A stretch of 7,484 bases of DNA from an uncultured Collinsella sp. (GTDB taxonomy: Bacteria; Actinomycetota; Coriobacteriia; Coriobacteriales; Coriobacteriaceae). Where the stretch lies: the NCBI GenBank assembly GCA_900757265.1, contig CAAENW010000060.1:1-7484 (forward strand). The letters are read 5' to 3'. Under the pieces are notes generated by a model that searched no databases, was not told where the DNA came from, and saw only the letters and a list, made by a program, of their open reading frames with translations. How positions within the stretch are numbered: the first letter of the stretch is position 1; each line of letters starts with the position of its first letter. A program made the position numbers and the translations under genes. Positions 1-7,200 of this stretch are shown piece after piece.

Positions 1-1728
1 ATCTTTACGACACGACACATGGGAAACCATGGCGACTTTAATAGTTTGGTGCTGGATCTTGCCCGAGAAATCGTTGCCGAACTGGTGATTAGGAACGTTA
101 AGCACCCCGAGGCGTCGTACGAGAAGTCGCTCGAGGAAGCCAAGGATATGGTGCTGTGCTTTAACGCCTCCGGCTGGGAGGAGGGCTGGCGTGACGCTCA
201 GGGGCGTCTGAAGGACGGCAAGCCGACCCTGATGTTTATCAATCTTGCTGCTGGCGGCTTTTCCAAAAACCTCAAATACGAGGTGCCGGAGAGCCTGCGC
301 GACACGGTGCGCCAGGTGGACTGCGGCTTCGATAACGCTGAGCGACATCCCAAGATGGATCTCGATTTTTTGTACATGGAGTCGCCCACGAGCCGCTTGA
401 CCTGGGGAGTCGATATTAGTTCAAAGAAGTTTGACCAGCAGGCGCTGCTTGGCGTGGTCGAACAGGAGGAGCTCGTGACGCGCGGTGAGATCCCGTTTAT
501 TCAGAAGCGCCATCGCGTGCGCACGGTACTGGCGGGCGTTGGCGGAAAACTGCCGGTGCGCGACACCCTCTCTTATCAGGTCGAAGGAGCCCGCATTGTG
601 GCGCAGGCCGTGGGTCGCTTGATGCGCACGAGCGTAAAGATGCCGCACGTACGGGTGATGCTCGATCGCGAAATCGCCGGCGATTGCGATTTTTCGTTCC
701 TGCACGATTTGCCGATGGGCTACGAGCTGGAGCAGGTGGTTGGTGCCTGCGCGGCCGTCAACAACCACATGGCGGACAAGAAGCAACACGCTGCTAGCAA
801 GCAACAGAACCTTGCTGCCTTTAGGAACAATCTGGCGAAGGAGAAGCACGAGAGGCTGGCGTGGAGGGTTACCTCGCTCGATGCGCGCGAGGAAGATCTG
901 GCCGCCTTTGACGACGAGCGCGACTTTTATCTGCATCATTTTTGCCTGCCGTGGGAGGACCTTGCGAGCTATCCTGCGCGCAAAAGCACTGCGCTGCACA
1001 TGCCGTTCCCCGCGAGTGGCTATGCGTATGCGCAGGGCGGAGCGTGTAAGGTGCCGCATTTTGAGTTTCCCAGCTATGAGGGTGAACCTGTTGAGCAGAT
1101 TGCTGCCCGCCTGGAGGAGTGCTGCCGCTACGACGAGGGGTTAAAGGGCGCGACGGTTCGCCAGGTAAGCCAGACGGCGGCCCGCGTGCCCGAGTTGCTG
1201 TCGATTCGGGAGGTGCGCGAGCGTTGGTCGCGCGACGGGGTGCCCGCGATGCTGCAACCGGCGGCGACGGCGCACATGACGCCCTATATGTTCCAGGCGG
1301 TGTATCTGGGAGAACTGGGAGAGTCTGCCGGTAGGGCCATCTTCGAGGCGTATTACGATGGCCGGTATTTGCTTGCGCGTGGTGACGCTGCCCATGCCGA
1401 GACGGGCGGCGATTTTGAGGTGCTCGATGCCGCTGGCAACAAGACTGGGGTGTGGATCGATTTTAAGCACTATCGCATCGGCGCCTACGAGGCCTACAGG
1501 CGCTCCGGCGGCGAGACTACGGATGCTGAGCGCTTTAAGGCAAAGGCCCAAAAAGTTGGGGCGAAGCGCCTGTTGATCGTCAATGTTTTGGCCGATGAAG
1601 CGGCGCTGGAGCTACGTCAAAAGCCAATCGATGGCGAGGGGATGGTGTTCTCCTTCCCCTATATGGCAGCTGATGGAGCAATCAGCCTGGAGATGATGGA
1701 GGCGATTCATCGTGCAATCGAAGCATAA
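1..1728 (+). CDS. ddmD: DdmD-like helicase-nuclease, C-terminal part (5' end outside window)
   Basis: The reading frame is open from base 1 and the first ATG (base 19) has no Shine-Dalgarno, so the true start lies upstream. Residues here count from that ATG (569 visible). Seen: Q196, G199, R200 and R203 form the superfamily 2 helicase motif VI (QxxGRxxR). A Lys/Gln-rich helical stretch follows at about 250-285. Near the C-terminus a PD-(D/E)XK-type site can be read: E435 in a helix, D465, then D481-F-K483 on a predicted strand, with 86 residues after the lysine. Known: DdmD of Vibrio cholerae (about 1,200 residues) has an N-terminal SF2 helicase and a C-terminal PD-(D/E)XK nuclease and degrades plasmid DNA with DdmE. 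Inferred: this is a DdmD homologue with roughly half missing to the left, including the Walker motifs. The next gene overlaps it by 17 bases and looks like DdmE, which strengthens the call. It could instead be a helicase-nuclease of another defence system. Confidence 0.75.
   Translation: MFTTRHMGNHGDFNSLVLDLAREIVAELVIRNVKHPEASYEKSLEEAKDMVLCFNASGWEEGWRDAQGRLKDGKPTLMFINLAAGGFSKNLKYEVPESLRDTVRQVDCGFDNAERHPKMDLDFLYMESPTSRLTWGVDISSKKFDQQALLGVVEQEELVTRGEIPFIQKRHRVRTVLAGVGGKLPVRDTLSYQVEGARIVAQAVGRLMRTSVKMPHVRVMLDREIAGDCDFSFLHDLPMGYELEQVVGACAAVNNHMADKKQHAASKQQNLAAFRNNLAKEKHERLAWRVTSLDAREEDLAAFDDERDFYLHHFCLPWEDLASYPARKSTALHMPFPASGYAYAQGGACKVPHFEFPSYEGEPVEQIAARLEECCRYDEGLKGATVRQVSQTAARVPELLSIREVRERWSRDGVPAMLQPAATAHMTPYMFQAVYLGELGESAGRAIFEAYYDGRYLLARGDAAHAETGGDFEVLDAAGNKTGVWIDFKHYRIGAYEAYRRSGGETTDAERFKAKAQKVGAKRLLIVNVLADEAALELRQKPIDGEGMVFSFPYMAADGAISLEMMEAIHRAIEA
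604..627 (+). other. Helicase motif VI (QxxGRxxR)
   Basis: Codons for Q196, G199, R200 and R203 of the visible protein. The two arginines of this SF2 motif normally contact the ATP gamma-phosphate. It is the only helicase motif I can place with confidence, because the N-terminal RecA lobe is outside the window. Confidence 0.75.
1321..1467 (+). other. PD-(D/E)XK-type nuclease core
   Basis: Seen: a helix carrying E435, then G-G-D465-F-E-V, a Gly/Asn turn, and W-I-D481-F-K483. The D...(D/E)xK spacing of 16 residues across a beta hairpin is typical of PD-(D/E)XK nucleases, here in the DxK form. The placement near the C-terminus fits DdmD. The assignment comes from reading the motif by eye, without a profile search. 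Confidence 0.65.
1698..1702 (+). promoter_or_regulatory. Ribosome binding site deciding the GTG start of the ddmE-like gene
   Basis: GGAGG lies 9 bases upstream of the GTG at 1712, inside the end of the preceding gene. It supports GTG as the start and implies translational coupling of the two genes. Confidence 0.7.
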
Positions 1729-3607
1729 CCAGTCGTGTGGCTTGGGAGACATTGCCGTATCTGAGTTTAAGCTGCAGCTCGACGCCGCTGCTGCCGAGGA
1801 GCGCTACTCGGTCTTTTGGTGCAACGTAGGCGATGCTGGTAAGCATGCCGTGGCGAACTTTATGGCCGATGTGTGTCAGACGGGCAAGGTCGTCGCGCTC
1901 ACGCAGCTTGCGGACAACCGCGTCTTTCTGATGGTCAAAGCGGGCGTGCAGACGGGCGACCTTAATGCCTCGCTTTATCAGGAGCAGTTGGTTCCGATTA
2001 AAACTCATTGGGACGAGCTGGACGATTGCGTTGCACTCCGTTTGCTGTTCAACTCCTGCTCTCAGTTTGAGGGGATTGAGGACGAAGTTCCCAATGACAC
2101 CGGGCACCTGTATGTCATTAGCGCCAAGGGTGCCCGCCGCGATGCTGTCGAAAGCGATGGAAGGGGACCTGCCAAGATCGAAACGGTTGAAATCGTTATC
2201 GATGAAGACTGCACCTTTGATCTTAAGATTCGGACGTTCACCAAGCGCCGTGTGCTTATTGGCAGGGCACAAGGTGACGAGAAAGAGCTCGAAAAGATTA
2301 AGAGCCAAGTGGGCTACAGGCTATCGCCCGTGGCGACGATGGTGCTTGCCCACGAACAAAAAGACGAGTACATCCTGCGCCGAGCCAAGGGCGACAAGCC
2401 GTCCAAGCGCCGTGATCTGACGTTCTCGGCCCAGGCGGACAAGGTCGCCTATACCAAGAAGGGCATCCTGTATCGAGAGCTGCAGATTCTCGAACGCCGT
2501 TACAGCGAATTTGCCCGGGTGACGCTCATGGAATACCCGCGTAAGAGTTTCTACGAGGTGCTCAAGGGCGATGAGTACATGCGCGTGGTTGCGGAGCGCA
2601 TGGCGGGGCAGCGAATCGTGGTGTCGTTTGCGCGTAATGGGCTTGCCGAAGTGGCGCGCCGGCTGGCCGATCGACTTAGCGATTCCTCGTGGGGCGTTCG
2701 CGCATCGTATGGCGGAAGGACCGTGGAATCGCGGGCGCTGAACCTTGTCGTTGTGCCCAATGAGGTTGCTGAGGACGACGGCTATGCCTTACATGTTGGC
2801 GTGGTGGAACAGCACGTGACGCCGGATGTGTGCGAGCCACTGTTTAAGGTGGCGCCAAAGCAAAAGGACCGCAATGTGCAAGAGGCGATCCTGGGGGCCA
2901 TGCTCAAAGAGCTGCTGGTTAAGCAAGATGTTGCCGACGGACGGGTGAGGGCGTTTGACCTTGGCTCTTTTGGCGTTGAGTCGGTGACGGCCTGCGGCGT
3001 GGTCAATGTCCCGCGCAAGGAGAAGGATAAAGTTGAGCTGGATGAGCGCCTTGCGATGTTGACGATCGGTGTGGATGGGGCCATGGACTACGCCTCACAT
3101 CCGATCGAGGACGGTCCCGTGGATGAGATGGAGCTCGAGCTGCTGACGGCCGAAGGCAAACTCGACAAGGATGCCTATATCTTTGACGTGCAGGCGAGCG
3201 AGCGGTCTATGCTCGCACGCGTGCGGGATACGGGCTTAACGACCTTCTCCAACAACTTTGTGACCTTGGTGCGCGATTATCAGCTTACGGGTAAGGCGGG
3301 TCGTAAGAAGGAGTTTTTCGAGAGCTTCAACTCGTCCTATTACGGCATTGGAACGTTCGAACGCGCAGGGACGACCTGCTACTTTGTCGGCGTCAACAAC
3401 GGCACCAAAGAGGATGTGGCAACGGCGATCCATGTGCGCTCGATTGAGATGCTCGACGGCGAAGATCTGTCCGAGTTGCTGGTTCAGCTGGTCAATGTGG
3501 GGCTTTCGCGCTACGGAGCTCCCTCCAGGTGGCCGATTCCGGTCAAGTATCTCAACGAGTGCGCTGCGCGTGAGGGCGCGGTGGGGGATGGCGGTGGCGG
3601 CAAGTGA
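1712..3607 (+). CDS. ddmE: DdmE-like prokaryotic Argonaute (probably catalytically inactive)
   Basis: 631 residues from a GTG start 9 bases after GGAGG, overlapping the helicase-nuclease gene by 17 bases. Seen: residues 1-295 show no motif I recognise. Residues 300-400 look like a MID lobe, with strand R301-S305, a following helix, strand N344-V348, then a V-E-Q367-H-V turn and the N388-K404 helix, resembling the MID 'Q...Ni...K' guide-5'-end signature. The C-terminal segment 593-618, with P604, W607-P608, P610 and Y613, resembles the end of PIWI domains. No DEDX catalytic tetrad is clear: D455 (I-G-V-D) and D506 (R-D-T-G) are weak candidates and no Glu finger is visible. Known: V. cholerae DdmE (about 690 residues) is an inactive, DNA-guided Argonaute that recruits DdmD to plasmids. 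Inferred: same role here. A pPIWI-RE protein is less likely, being larger and found in a different gene set. The tail after residue 620 is Gly-rich. Confidence 0.72.
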   Translation: MQSKHNQSCGLGDIAVSEFKLQLDAAAAEERYSVFWCNVGDAGKHAVANFMADVCQTGKVVALTQLADNRVFLMVKAGVQTGDLNASLYQEQLVPIKTHWDELDDCVALRLLFNSCSQFEGIEDEVPNDTGHLYVISAKGARRDAVESDGRGPAKIETVEIVIDEDCTFDLKIRTFTKRRVLIGRAQGDEKELEKIKSQVGYRLSPVATMVLAHEQKDEYILRRAKGDKPSKRRDLTFSAQADKVAYTKKGILYRELQILERRYSEFARVTLMEYPRKSFYEVLKGDEYMRVVAERMAGQRIVVSFARNGLAEVARRLADRLSDSSWGVRASYGGRTVESRALNLVVVPNEVAEDDGYALHVGVVEQHVTPDVCEPLFKVAPKQKDRNVQEAILGAMLKELLVKQDVADGRVRAFDLGSFGVESVTACGVVNVPRKEKDKVELDERLAMLTIGVDGAMDYASHPIEDGPVDEMELELLTAEGKLDKDAYIFDVQASERSMLARVRDTGLTTFSNNFVTLVRDYQLTGKAGRKKEFFESFNSSYYGIGTFERAGTTCYFVGVNNGTKEDVATAIHVRSIEMLDGEDLSELLVQLVNVGLSRYGAPSRWPIPVKYLNECAAREGAVGDGGGGK

Positions 3608-3651
3608 TGGTGTTGCGCAATTATCGCTCCTAGAACTTTTTGAAATTATGC

Positions 3652-3680
3652 TTGCATTGTAAAAGGGGAGAACATATACT
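3652..3680 (+). promoter_or_regulatory. Candidate sigma-70-type promoter for the small gene
   Basis: TTGCAT (3652-3657), a 17-base spacer and TATACT (3675-3680). The -10 is strong and the -35 keeps only TTG. Transcription would start near A3687, leaving a leader of about 74 bases. The surrounding DNA is AT-rich compared with the genes on either side. It suggests that the small gene is transcribed separately from the ddmDE-like pair. Confidence 0.5.
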
Positions 3681-3702
3681 GCAGCCATAGCACATCAGAT
3701 GG

Positions 3703-3719
3703 GGTCTCAAAAAGAGACC
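3703..3719 (+). repeat. Perfect inverted repeat (leader hairpin)
   Basis: GGTCTC-AAAAA-GAGACC: a perfect 6-bp stem with a 5-base A loop, about 16 bases after the predicted transcription start and about 40 bases before the small gene's start codon. No T-run follows on this strand, so it is not an intrinsic terminator for rightward transcription. It could be an mRNA-stabilising or regulatory hairpin, or a protein-binding palindrome in DNA. Confidence 0.45.
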
Positions 3720-3760
3720 AAGCAAACGAGTTTTCAGTTTATGTTGAGAGGTATTTGAGC

Positions 3761-3955
3761 ATGACCAGCAGAATTTTCCCCCTTTACAACGACAATACCG
3801 ACCATATCGATTTCAATACCATCTGCGGTTACAGTATTTGTTCTAAGGCTGAGAACTACATGTTCGCTCAAGATGATTTAGAGCTTAGCTCCGAAGATTA
3901 TGAGTACCTGAATGATATTGAGCGCGAGCGAGAGTATGAGCTCGGCATCCGCTGA
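3761..3955 (+). CDS. Small acidic protein of unknown function
   Basis: 64 residues from ATG 3761, chosen because AGAGG (3747-3751) sits 9 bases upstream. A TTG two codons earlier is only 3 bases from that site. I do not recognise the protein. Seen: 15 Asp/Glu against 5 Lys/Arg (net about -10), five Tyr, and two Cys (22 and 27) in the G-Y-S-I stretch. There is no signal peptide or membrane segment. A likely helical acidic C-terminal half ends in an E-R-E-R-E-Y-E run. Base composition is visibly more AT-rich than either neighbour. It has its own candidate promoter and leader hairpin, 153 bases after the ddmE-like stop. Because of its good ribosome site and promoter I believe it is a real gene. 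Its proximity to the defence operon may be incidental. Confidence 0.65.
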   Translation: MTSRIFPLYNDNTDHIDFNTICGYSICSKAENYMFAQDDLELSSEDYEYLNDIEREREYELGIR

Positions 3956-3993
3956 TGGATGTGGGCTTGTCTCCAACTCCTCCGATTTAATTA

Positions 3994-4020
3994 CCCCGTT
4001 ATCACCTCTTTTTAGCGGGG
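3994..4020. other. Imperfect hairpin between the small gene and the surface-protein gene
   Basis: CCCCGTTA (3994-4001) can pair with TAGCGGGG (4013-4020) through 8 pairs, one of them G-U, around an 11-base T-rich loop. No T-run follows the stem in either direction, so it is at best a weak terminator for the small gene. It could instead be a structural or regulatory element upstream of the surface-protein gene. I could not identify a convincing promoter in 3956-4060. Confidence 0.3.
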
Positions 4021-4064
4021 CACGTTAGATCGACTATGTGTGTCAGACATCAGCTCATCGTGGG

Positions 4065-4069
4065 AAGGA
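4065..4069 (+). promoter_or_regulatory. Ribosome binding site deciding the start of the surface-protein gene
   Basis: AAGGA within GGGAAGGAA, 7 bases before ATG 4077. It selects this ATG over an in-frame GTG at 4038. The chosen start also gives a proper signal-peptide n-region. Confidence 0.75.
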
Positions 4070-4076
4070 ATCGGCA

Positions 4077-4214
4077 ATGAGCAAGAACGTGAATAAGAAC
4101 ATCAACGGCGGCGCTGCGGGTAAGACGAAGGCCGCCGGGCGCATAGCGACGGTTGCCGCGGCGACGATCGCCATGACGGGCGGGTCGCTGCTGTCTCCGC
4201 TGACCGCGGTGGCA
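4077..4214 (+). other. Sec signal peptide
   Basis: Residues 1-46: basic n-region with several lysines and R22, hydrophobic core from I23 to about L42, and an A44-V-A46 cleavage site followed by Q47-G. It is longer than average, as is common in Gram-positive wall proteins. Confidence 0.8.
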
Positions 4215-7200
4215 CAGGGCGCGAACGGTGCCGACGCTACTGGGAAGCCGGCTGCGGTGCTGTCTCCGTTGACGAGCGCGGCCGCTGCTAGTACTGGCGC
4301 GGGCACGGTGTCGGCGGCGCAGAAGGTCGCCAACCTGCAGGCTGCGGTCGATGTGGCTCGTGCTAAGGCCGCTGCCGCCAAGGCCGATCTGGAAACGGCT
4401 GCTGTTCCCTACGATGTCGCTGCCGCCAACCAGCAGCAGGTGCAGGGTGCCTATGACGCGGCCCGTGGTGCGAGCGATAGCGCGGCCTCTGCTGCCTCGG
4501 CCGAGCTGGAAAAGCAGATGGGCGCTGCGCAGGACAAGGCCGATGCGGATGTCAAGGCGCTTGAGAACGCTCAGGCTGCGCTTGATGCCGCCAAGAAGAA
4601 TCTGACGGACAAGGACGAAGCCCTGGCTACCGCCCAGAAGGCATCCCGCGATGCCCAGTCTGCTCTCGAAGCTGCGCGGGCTGCTGCATCCGATGCCACG
4701 CCCGAGGCCGTAGCCGCTGCCCAGGCTGCTGCAGAGCAGGCAGCAAGCGACCTGGAGCAGGCAAAGCAGCGGGCCGCCGATGCGCAGGCCAAGCTCTCGG
4801 ATGCCCAGGCCGCTGTCGCTGTCGCCGCTGTCAAGCAGCAGAACGCGCAGGGCAAGCTTTCGGCAGCTCAGCAGGCAAAGGCCGCGGCAGATGCGGACGT
4901 GGATGCCGCGCAGGCGAGCTATGACGCGGCCAAGGCCGATCTGGACCGAGCCGAGCAGGGCGCTGCGGGGCCGGAGTACGAGGCCGCCAAGGCAAAGGTG
5001 GTCGCTGCGTCCGAAGCCCTGACCGCCGCCAAGGCCGCGCAGTCGCAGCGCGAGGGTGAGCTTGCTGCCGCCGAGCAGGACGCTGCCGCTGCCCAGGGCG
5101 AGGTGCGGACTGCCCAGCAGACAGTTGCCGACCAGCAACAGGCTGCTACCGATGCTCAGTCCAAGCTGGATGTCGCTGTTGCCGCCAAGGCTGCGGCAGA
5201 TGCCGCTCTTGACCAGGCCAAGACCGATCATGCCAGTGCGCTCACGGAGCTTGCCGATGCCCAGGCCAAGCTTTCGGCGGCCAAGGACGAGAAAGACGCT
5301 GCCGACAAGGCGCTCGATCAGGCGAAGGCCCAAAAGCAGCAGGCCGACCAGGCTGTGGCTCAGGCCCAGGCAAAGCTCGATGCCGCTCAGGCAACGGCGA
5401 ACGCATCGGCAGAGAACTACCGCCAGGGTGCTATCGCGTTCTTTAAGAGCGTGGGTGCCGACGATGCGGCGGATATCATCCTCAACTGCAAACTCGCTAG
5501 CTATAACAAGGTGGGTGAGGAGGTCGACGCGACGAGCCTGGCCAACATGAAGCAGGCGGTTGTGTGGCTCAAAGCGTGCAACGAGTATCGCGCAAGCGTT
5601 GGCCTGGGCGAGCTCAAGGTGACGTATGCCATGATGGCGACTGCCATTGCGGATGCGAACTTCTCCGACACGAAGATCGATCACGCCAGGCAGTTCGAAG
5701 TGGGCGAAAACGTGGCATGGAACTACGGAAGCAATCCGTTTAAGCAGTGGGTCGATCAAGAGAAGGCCGTCTTTGACGCTGCTGCCGCCTCGCTGGGCGC
5801 GACGGGCCTTACGGGAAAGCCCGCTTACGATTTTTATACGATGCATAGCTCCGAGATTGATAACTACGCTGCGAAGCATGGTGGGTTAATTCGCTCAGTC
5901 GGCCATTACATCAACGTGATCAACCCCGATTACACCGTGACGGGCATGGGCGTTTGCACGCGAGGGACGCTGTACGGGAGTACACAGGCGCAAACATTTG
6001 TATATTCTGGTCAATGGTATAAGCCGTATAACCTCAATCCGATGACGGTTGCAGAGTATGAGGCTGCGTTGAATGCGTGGTGTGACTCGTTGGCAAATCC
6101 CGAGCAGGGCGTGGATGCGGCACGCAAGGAGCTTGCTGTGGCGCAGGGCGTTGCCGACGATGCCGGCAGCAAGGTGAGTGCAGCATCGCAGGCCGTTGCA
6201 GCAAAGCAAACCCAGGTTGAGCGCGCTGCCGCTAACGTTGATGTCGCGGCAACCAAGGCCTCGGAGGCCCAGGCTGCCGTGGCGCAAAAGCAGGCTGCAG
6301 CTGACGCCGCCGCGCGTGCCGTCAGCGATGCCCGCGCCGATTTGAGCGCTGCCAACGCCGCTGTTGCGGCAGCGCAGGACGCCGTGGCCGCCAAGTCTGG
6401 CGAGCTCGACATTGCCAAGGGCAAGGTGGCTGCTGCCAAGCGCGCACTGGACGCCGCTCGTGCCGGTGTTGGCGACAAACGGGATGCACTTGCCGCGGCC
6501 CAGGATGAGCTAGCGGCGTACTCAGCCGATATCGCCGCTGCTCAGCGTGCGTTTGATGCGGCGTCGTCTGCACTCGAAAGCGCGCGTGCCAATCAGCGCG
6601 AGGCGGAGGCCGAACTTCTTGCCACCCAAGGCGATGCCGATCAGGCAGGCATCGATGCTGCTGCCACTCAGGTGGAGCTCGATATGGCGCAGCGGGCTGC
6701 AAGCGATGCCGACGCCGTCGTGGCAACGGCTCAGGCAAAATCTGATGCAGCTGCCGCCCGCGCCTCTCAGCTTAAGAATGCCGCCGCAGCACTTGCCAAG
6801 GCCACTGGGGACAAAGCGACTGCCGATGCCGCGCTCGATGCAGCGGCGATGGCCGTGAGCGATGCCGAGTATGACGTGGTGGAGGCTGACGATGCCGTGG
6901 TGGATGCGACTGTCGCGCGCGACGCCTCTGCCGCCGCGGTTGCCCGCCTGCGCAGAATCAATATTGCCGAAGCCATTGTCAACGGCAGCACTGACGATGC
7001 GGACGAGGTACTTAACGCCAAGATCGCTGCGGCCCACGATGCCGCCGAGCGTGCCGCGACCGCCAAGGCCGAACTCGATGACGCCGTGGCTGCGACGGAT
7101 GCCGTGGCGCCGGCATACTTGGAGGCGCTCGCCAACTACACCGCCGCCAAGGTCGAGCTCGACCAGGCTATTGCCGAGCTTAACGCCGAGATCGCTCGCC

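Noticed and set aside
19..21. ATG 19 as the true start of the helicase-nuclease gene
   Set aside because: The frame is open to base 1, there is no ribosome site in the 18 bases before it, and a DdmD-like protein needs several hundred more N-terminal residues.
421..1059. 212-codon minus-strand frame inside the helicase-nuclease gene
   Set aside because: It lies wholly inside a gene with recognisable helicase and nuclease motifs. The product is Arg/His/Leu-rich and typical of a shadow frame in GC-rich DNA.
1682..2308. 208-codon minus-strand frame across the gene overlap
   Set aside because: No recognisable motif and fully opposed to two supported + strand genes.
1712..3607. pPIWI-RE or Hachiman-type system as the identity of the operon
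   Set aside because: pPIWI-RE proteins are larger and accompany a separate nuclease gene and a DinG-type helicase. Hachiman pairs a helicase with a HamA nuclease-type protein. A fused helicase-nuclease followed by a ~630-residue Argonaute-like protein fits DdmDE better.
3613..3620. TTGCGCAA palindrome just after the ddmE-like stop
   Set aside because: An 8-base perfect palindrome can occur by chance in this length, and there is no second copy or other context to support an operator.
3640..3645. TTGAAA as a -35 element
   Set aside because: It is a better consensus match than TTGCAT, but 29 bases from TATACT, and no -10 lies at the right distance.
3755..3757. TTG 3755 as the start of the small gene
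   Set aside because: It is only 3 bases from the AGAGG site. ATG 3761 has the proper spacing.
4038..4040. GTG 4038 as the start of the surface-protein gene
   Set aside because: It lacks a good ribosome site and would add 13 residues ahead of a normal signal-peptide n-region. ATG 4077 has AAGGA at 7 bases.
4779..5282. Repeated DNA phrases in the coiled-coil region as a CRISPR or tandem repeat
   Set aside because: The similar phrases (around 4779 and 5255) are irregularly spaced and diverged. They reflect protein heptad-like composition and lack constant repeats with spacers.
4050..5879. 609-codon open frame on the minus strand
   Set aside because: It is the complement of the Ala-rich coiled-coil coding region. 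GCC/GCG codons read backwards give a low-complexity Gly/Leu/Arg/Ser product, and there is no credible domain. The + strand gene has a signal peptide, CAP motifs and a sorting signal.
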